The notes under the pieces are model-generated. The model worked only from the letters and a program-made list of their open reading frames with translations, had not been told where the DNA came from and ran no database searches. A DNA stretch of 64,000 bases, taken from Sophora flavescens. Lineage: Eukaryota > Streptophyta > Magnoliopsida > Fabales > Fabaceae. Below are positions 1 to 11,213 of this stretch, in pieces. The stretch is taken from positions 232,985,879 to 233,049,878 of the forward strand of contig CM061062.1 in NCBI GenBank assembly GCA_030762895.1, read 5' to 3'. The translations under genes and the position numbers were made by a program. Position 1 is the first letter of the stretch. Each line of letters begins with the position of its first letter.

Positions 1-1368
1 AGGTTGGTCAATCCCGACACCGAGGAGGAATTGTTAGACATCAAGGAAGAGTTTCCCGATGAAAAGCTGTTTGCACTTATTGAAAATTCCCCTCCTTGGT
101 TCGCGGATATGGCCAACTTCAAGTCTTCAAATGTGGTTCCGCAAGGTTGGACTAATCAACAGAGAAAGAAATTCTTCTCGGATGCAAAATATTATGTGTG
201 GGAGGACCCCTATCTCTTCAAGCAGTGCTCGGATGGGATCCTCAGGAGGTGCATTCCCCATGACCAAATCGGAAACGTGTTGTGGCATTGTCATAGCTCG
301 GATTACGGTGGGCACTATGGGGGAAAGAAGACTGCAGAAAAGATCCTCCAAAGTGGTTTCTTTTGGCCAACGCTCTTCAAGGATGCCTACACCTTTGTTG
401 AAAACTGTGATCGTTGCCAAAGGGGCTGGCAATATTTCTAAGCGGCATGAACTCCCCTTGAATTGCATGCTCAAGTAGAGCTCTTTGATGTTTGGGGGAT
501 AGATTTCATGGGACCATTCCCACCCTCTTTCTCTTACCAATACATTTTGGTGGTGTGGACTATGTGGTCGAAGTGGGTGGAGGCAATCCCAACAACCACA
601 GATGATGCGCGGGTAGTCATGAATTTCTTGAGGCGCAATATCTTCTCTAGGTTTGGGGTTCCAAGAGTGTTGATCAGTGATGGGGGATCCCACTTCTGTA
701 ACAAGCAAATGCATAAGCTTCTCGAGAAGTATGGGGTCAAGCACAGAGTCTCTACTCCCTATCACCCCCAAACAAATGGGCAAGCAGAGGTATCCAACCG
801 TGAGTTGAAGCGCATTCTCGAGAAAACCGTCAACTCCTCACGGAAGGACTGGTCAAGGAAATTGGATGATGCCCTATGGGCTTATAGGACCGCCTTCAAG
901 ACTCCAATTGGAAGGTCTCCCTACAATTTGGTGTTCGGAAAGGCATGCCACCTACCAGTGGAGTTGGAGGAGAAATCTTATTGGGCAATAAGGGAGCTCA
1001 ACTTTGACTTGACAAAGGCCGGAGAGAAGAGGTTGTTGGACTTGAATGAGCTGTCTGAGATCCGCATGCAAGCTTATGAGAACGCGAGAATCTACAAGGA
1101 GCGGACGAAAGCATGGCATGACAAGCACATCTTGCCTAGGAGGTTCGAGGCCGGGCAATTGGTGCTTCTGTATAATTCAAGGTTGAGGCTCTTCCCTGGG
1201 AAGCTGAAATCAAGATGGTCGGGACCATACAAGATCCTACAAGTCTTCCCTCATGGGGCAGTGGAATTAGAAGGGACCTCTAGCAACTTCAAGGTGAACG
1301 GGCACAGGTTAAAGCATTATCATGGGGAGTCAATCCCAACTGGAAAGCAAGTGTTTCTTCTGAATTAA
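1..1368 (+). pseudogene. Gypsy pol 3' end: integrase
   Basis: This encodes the retrotransposon integrase, which inserts cDNA into chromosomes. The start is cut by the window edge. Visible parts are an HHCC zinc-binding domain (HCHSSDYGGHYG, then CDRC, up to about nt 417), the DDE core with all three acidic residues (GIDFMG near 496, ISDGGSHF near 675, NGQAEVSNRE near 780), and a C-terminal GPYKI/VFPHGAVEL region typical of this lineage. No chromodomain is seen. The reading frame breaks between zinc domain and core. One extra base in the G-run at 421-425 moves it to another frame, and a loss near 465-473 restores it; a stop at 439-441 results. The rest is open to the TAA at 1366-1368, so decay is mild. 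Confidence 0.88.
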
Positions 1369-2842
1369 CCCTCTGGGGTGACTTGAGTCAGGCTCGGGAC
1401 GTTAAACAAGCGCTACTTGGGAGGCAACCCAAGCTAGGTACCCTCTCTTTTCCTCACTCTTGTTTTTGTTTTTGTTTTTTTGAGTTTGTTTTGTTTTTGT
1501 TTGTCACTCTTGAATAATTTGAGAAGATCAAGAGTTGTTGTATGAAAGTCGTGTCGGCAAGCTTGTTGGATGTTAATTGAATTGAGCATGATTGATTGCA
1601 TGAATTACTTGATCATTGATGATTTCCCCTAGGTTCAAGTAATAGAAAAGTTGATCCCCACTAAAAATTAAAAATTGAACTCTGAGATGTATTATGATTG
1701 CTTGATTTATGATAAGTTTGGGGTGAAGGGGTGCACACACTAGGAATCGTATCTCGGTCAAACAATTTGCAAAATGTCCAGGTGATGAATTTGAGCCTCC
1801 AACTCTGTTTTTGAACGTGAGAATCACTGTTAAGTTGCACTTTCCCGAATTTGCTTGAATCTCTATATGGTTTGCATGATTATGTGTTGCATCAAATGAT
1901 TTAGGCAATATTCTTTGAATTAACTACTTGGCCTGAAATGAACCATCCCTAATGCATGTTCCCTAGTTAGCCAAATTGAGCCCAATTGACCTATTGTTTC
2001 TTGATGACCCTACATTACGAGCCAAAATCTGAAAAACCATGTTGACCCAATCTTAGGATTAGGAGAGCATGGAAATGAGCAAGAGAAAGGTTGTGAGAAA
2101 CTAAGTTTGGGGTGGCTACAAGGTGTGTGTCATATTGGGATGAGAAAAAGAAAATAAAGGTTGACCCAAGGCAAAAAGAAAAAGAAAAGAAAAGAAGAAA
2201 ACAAAAAAATTGCCAAAAGAAAAGGGGCAAAACAAAAATAATATCAAGGAAAAGGTTGTAGTCACCCGAGCCCAAATGAAAAATGGAAAGAAAGGAATTT
2301 GAGTGGAAAAATGTGTTTAATGCTCATGCTCTCTTAGTTCCTAGGGACTTAAACCTAAATATCCTTGATTATCCTACCTCACCATGAGCCCCATTACAAC
2401 CTTTAAAAGACCTTTTGATGTTGCATGCATGTTTTCGTGGGAACTATGTTTGAGATGAAAATCAAATTCATGGGAAGTGCTCTTGATAAGTGAAATTGAG
2501 TGAAAAAGTTGAAAGCCTAGACAAACTTGAGCGAACGAGTGAAATACTAAATGCCCTTGTGAGGAAGGCAATTGTTTGAAATAGGTGATCTTCCTTTGTG
2601 TGTATCTTTGAGCCTCAACTTAGAGTAATGATGGCATGAATGATAATTTCTCAATTGTTTAAAGTGGATGAATGTGGGGACTACATTGATGAAAAAAGGG
2701 GGAATCAAAGAAGAAAAACTGTTTTGTAAAGTCGCATGAAATTTGTGCGAAATTGATTAGATCTTTAGGCTTGCCAAGTCTTGAGTCGTTTTTGAGTTTT
2801 AAGCTTGCTTGGGGACAAGCAAGGTTTAAGTTTGGGGTATTT
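1369..2842 (+). other. Athila spacer between integrase and 3' LTR
   Basis: I see no credible ORF here, although Athila relatives can carry an env-like gene in this place. The stretch is clearly homologous to the spacer of the second Athila element (45054-46486, minus). Shared stretches include CGGTCAAACAATTTGCAAAA near 1757 and the motif AAGTTTGGGGT, which occurs at about 1713, 2103 and finally at the polypurine tract (2828). The segment just after the stop (1375-1435), with GGGAGGCAACCC, resembles a post-pol motif I recall from other plant Gypsy elements. An A/G-rich stretch lies at 2150-2230. Confidence 0.7.
2828..2842 (+). other. polypurine tract of the Athila element
   Basis: AAGTTTGGGGTATTT directly precedes the LTR start TGATAAGC at 2843. 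The same string in reverse complement precedes the LTR at 45053. This is the expected plus-strand priming site. Confidence 0.75.
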
Positions 2843-3109
2843 TGATAAGCCTCTGGCTTATCTAGTTTTAAGACTAGATAAACTAGGGTTTATGTGCCAA
2901 TTTATTCGAGTTTACTCTCGTTTTCGCCCAAATTTGCCTTGTTTTGTTCCTAAGTTGGACGTTGACTCGTTTTGCGTCTTTTGTGTAGTTTTTAGGTTAT
3001 TTTGGAGAGAATTACGCTTGTGGTTGCTTGTGTTGTTTTCAGGTCCATAAGTGAGGCTCTAAGAATTAAGGAAAGTCAACAAATAGTGGAGATTGCCATT
3101 CTGGGGATT

Positions 3110-3534
3110 CTCGCCCCGCGAGAGGAGGCTCGCCCCGCGATAATTTGAAGATCTGGGAAGACAGAGACCATCACGGCCTAGCCGTGATTGACATCACGGG
3201 CCGTGACAGGAAAGTTCGCGTCGCGAGACGTCCTTCGCGTCGCGAGTGTGTGAACTCCAGGAAAGTACCAGAATCAGAGACCATCACGGCCGTGACCTAA
3301 AAGCCATACAAGTCAGAGACCATCACGGCCTAGCCGTGATGTATATCACGGCCGTGACCTAAAATCCACACAAGGCAGAGAACATCACGGCCTGGCCGTG
3401 ATTGACATCACGGGCCGTGACAAGAAGACTCGCGTCGCGAGACATCCTTCGCGTCGCGAATGTTCAAATCTCAGAAGTGCGCCAGAAGCAGAAGCCGTCA
3501 CGGCCTGGCCGTGATGGCCATCACGGCCGTGACG
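3110..3534 (+). repeat. GC-rich palindrome array in LTR
   Basis: A run of self-complementary units of two kinds: ATCACGGC-3nt-GCCGTGAT, and the perfect 12-mer TCACGGCCGTGA. They are interleaved with two further palindromic motifs, TCGCGTCGCGA and CTCGCCCCGCGAG. Units are separated by short AT-richer spacers (GTCAGAGACC-like). It sits upstream of the TATA box, in the presumed U3 region. The function is unknown. Confidence 0.85.
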
Positions 3535-3545
3535 CGTGGCCTCCT

Positions 3546-3553
3546 TATAAATA
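3546..3553 (+). promoter_or_regulatory. LTR TATA box
   Basis: TATAAATA lies right after the palindrome array and upstream of the leader-like part of the LTR, the expected place for the Pol II promoter of the element. Assigned by position and consensus only. Confidence 0.5.
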
Positions 3554-4380
3554 GAGCAGATCAGAACAGAATAGAGAACCTTTTGGATCAGAATTTGCAG
3601 AGATCTTTTGTAACCCTTATTCTGGGATTTCTTCTTCTCTTCTTTTCTCTTAATTCATAGGCTTAGGATGAATTCCGATTGTACGTGCGTTGTTGTTACG
3701 GACATGAGGAACTAATCCTCTTGTCTAGGGGATCGATGAAGCCACCCATGGCGGCATAGTGTTCATGTAATGTAACTCTCTCTCCTTTAATTCAATTATG
3801 ATTTTTCCAATTCTGTTTTCATTGTGTCGATTATATGCTAGCGTGATCGACTAGTTAAGCGTGTTGAGGCCTAGCGGCAATTCGCGTTTTAGAACTTGAA
3901 TTGGGAACATCGGTCGAGTATTGCACGAGAGTGAGTAGGAGATCGATGCAACCTATAGGGAACCAGAATTAATAGAATTCGAGATTAGGGTTAAGAGACC
4001 TAGCAAGTAATTAACTCAAATCATCGAATACGTCCTAATGAGCACGGAAGTGGATTTAGGAGAATTTAGGGGTCCCGGTTGACATTAAAATTGAATTTAG
4101 GGAGGAGAATATCATCACTTGGGTACTTTGCATGATTGGGTAGGTGGATTCGAAACCTTAGATGCTTTTAAATTTCTGAATTCATTCACCTTAGCTTTAA
4201 TCGATATCTTAATTGAATTGCAATCTTAATCTCTCTCACAACAATTTTCTTCGCTTAACTGAACCTATTGAATTTCTTACGAAATTAGTCGAATTGGTAA
4301 CCCAATCCTTGTGTTCGACCTCGGTAGAATCTTACCGTGTTTTTATTACTTGCGACGACCCGGTACACTTGCCGGAGTCA

Positions 4381-5031
4381 CAACACTGGCCAGCTCTCCA
4401 CTACTTCTACCGTGCCACCACCACAGCCACATGATGCCGGTGTGTCTTCTAGTCCGCAGCTTAATGGTCAACTGACGTCGGTGAACTCCCCCCCTCCCGA
4501 CAGGATGATGATGGCAGTTATTATGATGATTATTAGGATAGTTTTAGATTTAGTTGTGTTTTGTAGATAGACTGATATTTTATGTATGAAATATTTATGT
4601 TATTATGTTAATTTAATTGCCTTTTTAAATTTATTTGTAATTTCAATTTGGTTTTAAATTAATAATATAATAAATTAATTATAATAAATCAAATACAAAT
4701 TAATATTTAAAATAAAAATAAAATAATAAATTTTGTTTAACAAATTAATTATTTAATAATTAAAAAAATTAAAAATTAAAAAATTTCAAAAAGCATGATA
4801 GTGTTTCCTACGGAACTGTCCGTCGAAAATGCATTACCTGGTTTCCGACGAAATAGTCTGTCGGAAGAGTTTCCGACGGCTATGTCCATCAGGTCATGCC
4901 TGTCCGTCGGAAACCCTTTTCTACGCGACTAGTACCGACAGAATTGGGTCCGTCGGAAATGCAGTTTTCCGATGGCTTTTTGTCATTTCCTATGTTTTTG
5001 GACGCTCGGTAATACCCCCTTTTTTGTAGTG
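4381..5031. mobile_element. CACTA (En/Spm) transposon, terminal fragment
   Basis: The segment ends at 5031 with the reverse complement of CACTACAAAAAAGGGGGTAT, the hallmark CACTA terminus. Upstream (4805-4990) are repeated motifs TTTCCGACGG and TCCGTCGGAAA in both orientations, typical of subterminal transposase-binding repeats. From 4381 to about 4545 there is a Pro/Ser/Thr-rich reading frame followed by Asp/Tyr-rich codons and a stop, plausibly the C-terminal end of a transposon protein; I am not sure of that. An AT-rich stretch at 4560-4800 separates them. The other end is outside the window, beyond the Athila insertion. Confidence 0.75.
5008..5031 (-). repeat. CACTA terminal inverted repeat
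   Basis: Read on the minus strand this starts CACTACAAAAAAGGGGGTAT. The partner terminus is not in the window. The 3-bp duplication expected for CACTA would be ATC at 5032-5034, which cannot be checked here. Confidence 0.75.
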
Positions 5032-5284
5032 ATCCCCCTTATAAAAAATTTCCTCCTCGAAATTCCTATCACCTTGATTGGTTAAACTTTCACCAACTAG
5101 GCCCATAACCTCGGGTCAAGTCCTCGGACTCTGAGGCTCCAACCAAACCGAAAGAACTAAGGGTTATTAACACTAAAGCATCATTATCTATAATGAATAT
5201 AGATAATTCAAACGTAAACACAGAAGACTCGCAACAGACTTATACCACGTTTGGACAGGACCGAATTGCTCTGATACCACTAAA
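5032..5284 (-). mobile_element. Tekay-like Gypsy 5' internal fragment with PBS
   Basis: This is the short internal piece of a minus-strand Gypsy element between the CACTA end and the LTR. It contains the primer-binding site GCTCTGATACCA (5268-5279), the complement of a tRNA-Met primer site, five bases from the LTR. No coding sequence is visible. The CACTA element appears to have inserted a few hundred bases into the internal region. Confidence 0.65.
5268..5279 (-). other. primer-binding site, tRNA-Met type
   Basis: On the minus strand this reads TGGTATCAGAGC, the standard initiator tRNA-Met primer-binding sequence of many plant LTR elements. Confidence 0.8.
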
Positions 5285-6477
5285 TGTGACACCCTCTACC
5301 CCACATGTATTTTTAAAGCGATAACATAGAAGGAAATAATTTAGTTTTTAGAAATAAGATAAACACATGCTTATTCTTTATAAAAGAAAACCAACGGGTA
5401 AAGGATACCACATTGTAACAAGGTCTCAACGCGGAAAATAAATCATGTTTAAAAAGAAAGACATAACATAAACATAAACATAAACGAAAGATATACAAAC
5501 CCAACCCCGATATCACATTCCAGAGCTGTTATAACCAATCTAATAAACAACTCGGATAAACAACTAAACTAAACATAAACAAAACTACGAGTAGCGGCTC
5601 TTCAGAGTCACTCCTCAGCAAGCGGCTCACCGTCCTCTGCATAACCAAAGGATACATGCAAAGCAAAAACAAAAGACGGGGAGTAAGAACCATATATATA
5701 AACATAACGGCAACAGGATAGTTGGCAATATGAACATACAACATATAGAAACATAGCAACATAGCATTTATAACATGGCCATCATACCAACATAACAAAC
5801 ATATCACAATATAACATCAATCATACAATGCAATGCGAAACACTACTCCGAATACATGTGGATCCATCTACACCAGGTGTACGACTTCAGAGTTACATAT
5901 TCACATTGGCCAATAAGCACCAATGCCGTGGCAGTTCACCTTACCATGGGTGGACCCCTAGGATAGCCGACGCACCTTATTCTCAGATGCGCCACCACAG
6001 GTGTACATGATCCCCTTAGTCTCGGATGAATCATCGTGGATGGCCAGATCCTCTTACACGCGGATGACCTTGCCTTAACTATCGTACCTCCCCCTAAAAC
6101 TCCATGCATGATGCATGCACACAACAAACAACCATTATCCACCACCTCCATCAACACCATTTATTATGGCTTAACCTCTTTGACCAACAAGCACCAAAGG
6201 TAACATCTTCTTTAATCTTTTAACTTTAAACGTTAAACAACACTCTGGCTAAAAAGCACCAGAGCTCAACACCTTGACCATTAAGCATCAAGACCCCCTT
6301 GGCCACTAGGCTACCAAGGTACAACATCAACAACATCTTGACCATTAAGCATCAAGGCTCAACATTATCTTTTTCACTTGTGTTTGATCTTCATGTTTCG
6401 TTGGTATCTTATTAAGTCTTTTAAGTGTTTGGGGTGAAAACTCCTATTTCAGCATTTCCGATTTTGTTCTGGTTAGG

Positions 6478-6640
6478 TGAGCACGGGCGTGCAGGACCTG
6501 TAAGCAAGCACGGCCGTGCTGCCTGTTAAGCACGGGCATGGTAAAAAGTGCGCCCTTCTCTGGATTTCAAACTGGAGCACGAGTGTGCTCCCTATTAAGC
6601 ACGGCCGTGCTCAATGGAGCGTGGCCGTACTGATCTGGGG
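6478..6640. repeat. CACGGCCGTG palindromes in Tekay-like LTR
   Basis: Several units of the palindrome AGCACGGCCGTGCT and imperfect variants (AGCACGGGCGTGC, GGAGCACGAGTGTGCTCC, GAGCGTGGCCGTACT) lie within 160 bp. The inner core CACGGCCGTG is identical to that of the Athila LTR arrays although the LTRs are otherwise unrelated. Confidence 0.85.
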
Positions 6641-8142
6641 CGAAAGGGTCAGAAACCATTTCCCAAATCCTTGGGACAGTTCACAGATTCAACCTATTGG
6701 CTTTTACTAATCCATTGATCATCAACTTCATTAATCTTAACTGTTCTTCATTAATATTCATGTCTTATCATTATGGGGAATTAATCCTTTAATCATAGCT
6801 TCGTCATTAATGTTCCTAGAACACTCACTAATCAATCCTAGGGTCTTTAACTAAGCCCTATGAACATAACCTTATCTCTCACACTATATTCATGTCTTAT
6901 GAACGATTGGGACAACATTCCTTAAATCTCATTTATCATTATTATCATCTTTTAACATCTTAACATCATTGTTGGCATTAACATCCTCAACAATCAACAC
7001 TCATTAAGAGCACAACATCAAACAATAGCCAATAATCATTATAACTCATTACAATATGGCATCAACATTCAACTTGTTCATAACGGACAACATTCAATAA
7101 CAAGAACATTCATACCAACATAAATCAATTAATAACAGTCATGCCAATATCATCATCACAACAATTAGCATCATATAACAATTAGACATAGAGGCATATA
7201 AACATGTTATCATACAAACAGTCATATAGGCATTTAATCAAACACCGGGTTCAAGGGTTAACCCTTCTATCTCATAGCCTACATGTTCATACCAGCCATT
7301 CTCCCCATAACGTTGGCAAACTAGACACGTTCCCTCGAGCGGCTCGATGAGTTCCTAAAGCCTTGGCCAAACAATAAGGGAAGAGAACAACAAATTAATC
7401 CCCAATTCAAAAGAAAGGGTAAAGGAGATTAAGGAGGGATAACTACGTTACCTTAAACGATGCTAACACGCGTAACTTCTTTCCCAAAGACTCACAAACT
7501 CCAAGAACTTCAAGGGGTTCAAGGGAAAACTAAGGAAGATGAAGAGAGGCAGCTATTCTGAGGTTAACAATGTGAGAAATAGGGTTTAGGTCGAGTCTTA
7601 TGGTATAAATACAAGTTAGGGCATAACGGGCTCCTATTTCAGCCCAAACTGTTACAGATCTGTATTTTGACCATAACTTGAGCTACAAGTTTCCGATTGA
7701 AGCTTTCTTGGTGTCGTTAGAAAGCTCAGAAATATCTATAAATTAATGTGTGACGATCGAATCCTAAATCGGACTATAAGATGGTCAAAAATTCGATGGA
7801 AGTTTAGCGACAAATTTGGTAGTTATTTCTAGATAGGATCCTTAGGAGATTATGATAAGATCTTAAGAGATAATCAAATAGAGGTTTATCCTATATTAAT
7901 AAGGACCCAAATCTAATTAATTGAGGGACTATAATCTAGGAGATACACTATCTCGATTTAAATACTAAATTACATGATATCTCATAATATCTTTCGTAAT
8001 AACTTATTATTAATAAAAATACATATTATACATTAACATATAAAATCACATACAAAATCATATATCCCTATAAGATCACACATTAAGGGACACAATCTCA
8101 TATTAATGTAAATAATCATATATTAAAATACATATTATCATA

Positions 8143-8146
<4 letters not shown>

Positions 8147-8185
<39 letters not shown>

Positions 8186-8262
8186 TATGTATAAAAAAAA
8201 TACTACAACACTAATAACAATTATATTATCAATTATATAAATAATAATACTAACTTCATTAC

Positions 8263-8306
<44 letters not shown>
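8147..8306. repeat. TA and AAT microsatellites
   Basis: An uninterrupted (TA)n run lies at about 8147-8182 and an (AAT)n run at about 8263-8306, with AT-rich sequence between. Both lie within the Tekay-like LTR. Confidence 0.9.
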
Positions 8307-8310
<4 letters not shown>

Positions 8311-8366
8311 CAACAACTAGACATCCATAGTAACATAATCCCTTATACGAAAATCGGGGTGTTACA

Positions 8367-9187
8367 GTTTACTTATAAGTCAAGCAAAATGCTCAACACG
8401 GAAAAGTGCAAAGAAAGTAATTGTTGGACCCTTGGTCCAACTCTATAATATATTTAGGGCTTGGAAACAAAAACCTTAAGATATCTTTGCACAAACAAGA
8501 AACATTGTTTGAGACCCTTAGATCGATATAAGGGGCCCGGTGATTCGGACCCGAGAGCATCTAGGATGTGAAAAAGCACATCAAATGGATTCATACGTTA
8601 TCATGAGATTTATCAGGTGGATAGACAAGTTAAGCGCGTCAGCATTATTGCCTAAGCATTTAGTTGATACTATGTTCTGTAAGGTCGTTGTCCCTAGGAG
8701 ATCGAGCTGACACTTTAAAGCGGGTTTGAATTCCGTAGTGACGATCTGGTTGATACTCGGAGATGCTAGAGTTTGAAATACTCATATGGGACTGGTTGGT
8801 CAATCCTCTCGTGTCGTGGTAATCTTGCAATACACCAGCATTCTCGACTAGACACTACTTTATTCTGGTTAGTGTATGGTGTTCCCGAAAAAAAATTAGT
8901 GTGCACGTTACGAGTGTTGTAGCATTATTACCCAAGGCTGGTGCAATCTGGAACAATCCTCTGAACCACTCTTTTTGATCATTCTTTAGCATCATGGTGT
9001 AGGGATCTTAGTCTTCCTCGAGTACTGGATGTCTCATGTCTAGCTCGACTTTGTCCTATAATTGTTTATTCGCAATTAATGAATATTCCGACATGCCTTA
9101 TTGTTGTTATCGTGCTTTGATATATATATCTATGTGTGTGTGTGTGTGTGTGGTACCTCTTCATATCTTCCATATGTTGTATGATGA
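8367..9187. other. no gene recognised
   Basis: Sequence of ordinary composition with no convincing ORF. A (TG)n run at about 9133-9151 is the only repeat I notice. The stretch 8367-8900, with many C/G-containing words, could be decayed retroelement sequence, but I cannot assign it. Confidence 0.5.
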
Positions 9188-9880
9188 ATGAGGATCTCAC
9201 CTCATTTCTGTATCTTCTGCTGCTGTTTTATTTTCGGTTCTACAAAGACTATGGTAGCACCGTCCCCTCAGTACGTCAGACTTGAGCCTCTCGATGGCCC
9301 GGACGCATGGACGCACCATCCGAGTGGCCGGCAAAACACATATGTGGGGAACACATCATTCGAGTTGGAGGAGTGGAACATCTGGATGTCCATCTCTATG
9401 TACGAGCACCTGGATTTCATTCTGCGAGGATACAGGCTCTAGGAACCCATGATGAGATTGCCTCTTGTGGTCCCGATGGCTTATGTGGCCTCGACACCCC
9501 GAGTTGTGCCCCATCGGTTTGACGACGCCTCATCCTCGGTATATGCAACAGCACCGCCAGTAGTAGTTCCTCCTATGGCCCCTCCAGGAGTGGTAGTGGC
9601 CCCTATAGTAGTCCCTCTGGTGGTCCCTCTAGTGGCACCACCGGTGATTCCCTTAGTTATTCTTCCAGTCGGACAACCTAGAAATAGGCATTGCAGGCTG
9701 ACTACTCGAAGGAGCATCCCGTGTCCTGCGGCACTACGTCGCCTGGCTCTCCTCACCCCTGAGGTGACTGAGATATTTTCCAACTCCGAGGTGGAGGAGG
9801 TAGATGAGGATATGGACGATATCAAGGAGGACCCTGAGGAGTATGTCTCGGAGGATGAGGACGCCGCCTCATCACTATAG
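9188..9880 (+). pseudogene. unrecognised ORF, acidic C-terminus, one stop
   Basis: One reading frame runs from an ATG at 9188 (or a later one at 9251) to the TAG after ASSL at 9880, broken only by a TAG at 9440-9442. The first part has an ordinary composition (residues such as GPDAWTHHP and ELEEWNIWM). The middle is a Val/Pro-rich low-complexity stretch with repeated VVPL-type words. The end is strongly acidic (EVEEVDEDMDDIKEDPEE). I do not recognise the family. The pattern of a Pro-rich linker plus acidic tail fits the C-terminal end of a plant transposon-encoded protein, but a decayed host gene exon cannot be excluded. The codon bias toward G/C in this part differs from the AT-rich flanks. 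Confidence 0.35.
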
Positions 9881-11213
9881 TTGGCTAGCATGATGTGTCA
9901 TAGTGTCCGAGGCTAGAGTTTTTGTGGAGTTGTGCCTCCAAGTTATTATATTTATTTTAGTTACGTTATATTCTGTTGGCGATTGTATTTCCGTCTTTTT
10001 AAGTTTCTATTGGGTTATTTATTGTACCTCATGAAGGGTATGATGTTTTATATATGAAAAGATTATGTTGATATCGATGGTGTTATATTTAATTATTGTG
10101 TATTTTACCGTTTGGGAAAATAAAAAAAATTGTAAACCATATTTTTCAACAACATTTAGTTTCCGAAATACTCTGTCTTATAAAAAAAGTCATAGGCAAC
10201 GTAGTGCCCGAAAAAGGGTATTACACTCTACAGATATTTCATTATAAAATCCAACTATCAACACCTCATATTTAAATTCGAATAATAGACAAAGATATAT
10301 TGAGTAATGAGTTTCTTGATGCGGTGGTCAAATAAACAATCAAGAGTTGTTTAAAACCAGTAAAATGTTGTGCTAGTGATCAACATATAACAAATATATC
10401 AGTTGGTTAAGATATTGTGATAATGAATCAAAATAACCATATCATATTATTCATCAAAAGCTTATTATACTGTTACTCGTCCAAATCAAGATTTAAAATA
10501 GTTTCTAGTTGAAACTATATAATAATTATTAAAAGGTTTTATTGTTCAGATGGTTCATGAACTATTTGGAAAATTTCAAGTAGGTCCCTAAACTAAAAAA
10601 AATTATAATTGGGTCCTTGAACATATATAAAATTTACAATTGGGTCCCTAAACTAAAAAAGTTTCTAATTGGATCCTTGAACTTATATTGATGGTAGTGA
10701 GTCTCCTCTATCTTTGGCTCTTCCAAACCTTAACTCCCACTCACAAATGATGTATTTTCGGATAGAAAAGATGAGAGCAGGCTTAGAGACCAAAAACCAT
10801 TTTATAAGCATTCTACCATCAAGAATGCATCAAACAGTTACCACTGTCAATCATGGTGATTCAAGGCCATTCATCACCATAAAGATCATTCAAGACCAAG
10901 ACCATTCAACAACAAAAACTTTGTAGCATATGGACCATAGTACATCAATTTTGTAACTGATGAAAACGTTACAAAACTCTGTTAAAAACTAGTTGTTACA
11001 ACTCATCAGGCACATGCTACTCGTGTACAACTTGTGGTACTTGACTACCATGTCTTAAAAACATAAAAATGGATTGATTTACACTATGGTACTCGAGTAC
11101 AACATATGGAACTTGAGTACTTGCTCTTAGGGAAAAAAGTAATTTTGAAAACAAAGAGATAATTCTCGAGTCTAGCATGCAGTACTTGAATACAACGATT
11201 ATGATATCCATAA
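9881..11213. other. no gene recognised; AT-rich with a short tandem repeat
   Basis: AT-rich sequence without a credible ORF. It includes a two-unit tandem repeat near 10574-10690. GGGTATTACA at about 10218-10227 resembles the terminus of a Tekay-type LTR, but no partner end was found. Just left of the Copia LTR (11190-11213) the sequence TGATATCCA could be a decayed primer-binding site. Confidence 0.45.
10574..10690. repeat. 60-bp tandem repeat, two units
   Basis: Two successive units share GGTCCCTAAACTAAAAAA (10583 and 10643) and TTGGGTCCTTGA / TTGGATCCTTGA, with a period of about 60 bp. The wording is like dispersed TAGGGACC repeats I have seen in plant genomes. No function is evident. Confidence 0.7.

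Larger units (their letters stand above)
1..4380 (+). mobile_element. Athila-like Ty3/Gypsy element, 3' half
   Basis: The window opens inside pol. In order it holds the end of the RNase H-integrase linker, integrase, a 1.47-kb non-coding spacer, a polypurine tract and a 3' LTR beginning TGATAAGC and ending GGAGTCA. Protein and spacer both resemble the minus-strand element at 43782-53137, so the two are one family. Assignment to Athila rests on the integrase type and the long spacer between integrase and LTR, which is a family trait. The 5' half lies outside the window. The sequence right of 4380 looks like CACTA sequence, so this element probably inserted into a CACTA transposon; the expected duplication would be CAACA (4381-4385). 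Confidence 0.85.
2843..4380 (+). repeat. Athila-like 3' LTR
   Basis: The LTR is 1538 bp, TG...CA, starting TGATAAGC. Its last part (CGGTACACTTGCCGGAGTCA) matches the end of the solo LTR at 30895-32368. It carries a palindrome array (3110-3534), a TATA-like box just after it, and a transcribed-leader-like stretch after that. The right end is placed at GGAGTCA by comparison with the solo LTR, whose target duplication fixes its end. Confidence 0.82.
5285..8366 (-). repeat. long Tekay/Del-like Gypsy LTR
   Basis: On the minus strand the LTR begins TGTAACACCCCGATTTTC and ends GGGTGTCACA, so its two ends are near-perfect inverted repeats, and a primer-binding site follows it. The length of about 3.1 kb and the TGTAACACCC start fit the Tekay/Del chromovirus lineage. 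It contains a GC-rich palindrome cluster (6478-6640) and two microsatellites near its 5' end. Short reading frames within it (for example 5529-5807 and 5936-6160) look like chance. No second LTR is in the window. Confidence 0.72.

Noticed and set aside
5529..6160. short ORFs on both strands
   Set aside because: They lie in the long Tekay-like LTR and show no domain or codon pattern.
10218..10227. end of a second Tekay-like LTR (GGGTATTACA)
   Set aside because: No matching start, primer site or internal similarity was found within reach; a ten-base match alone is not sufficient.
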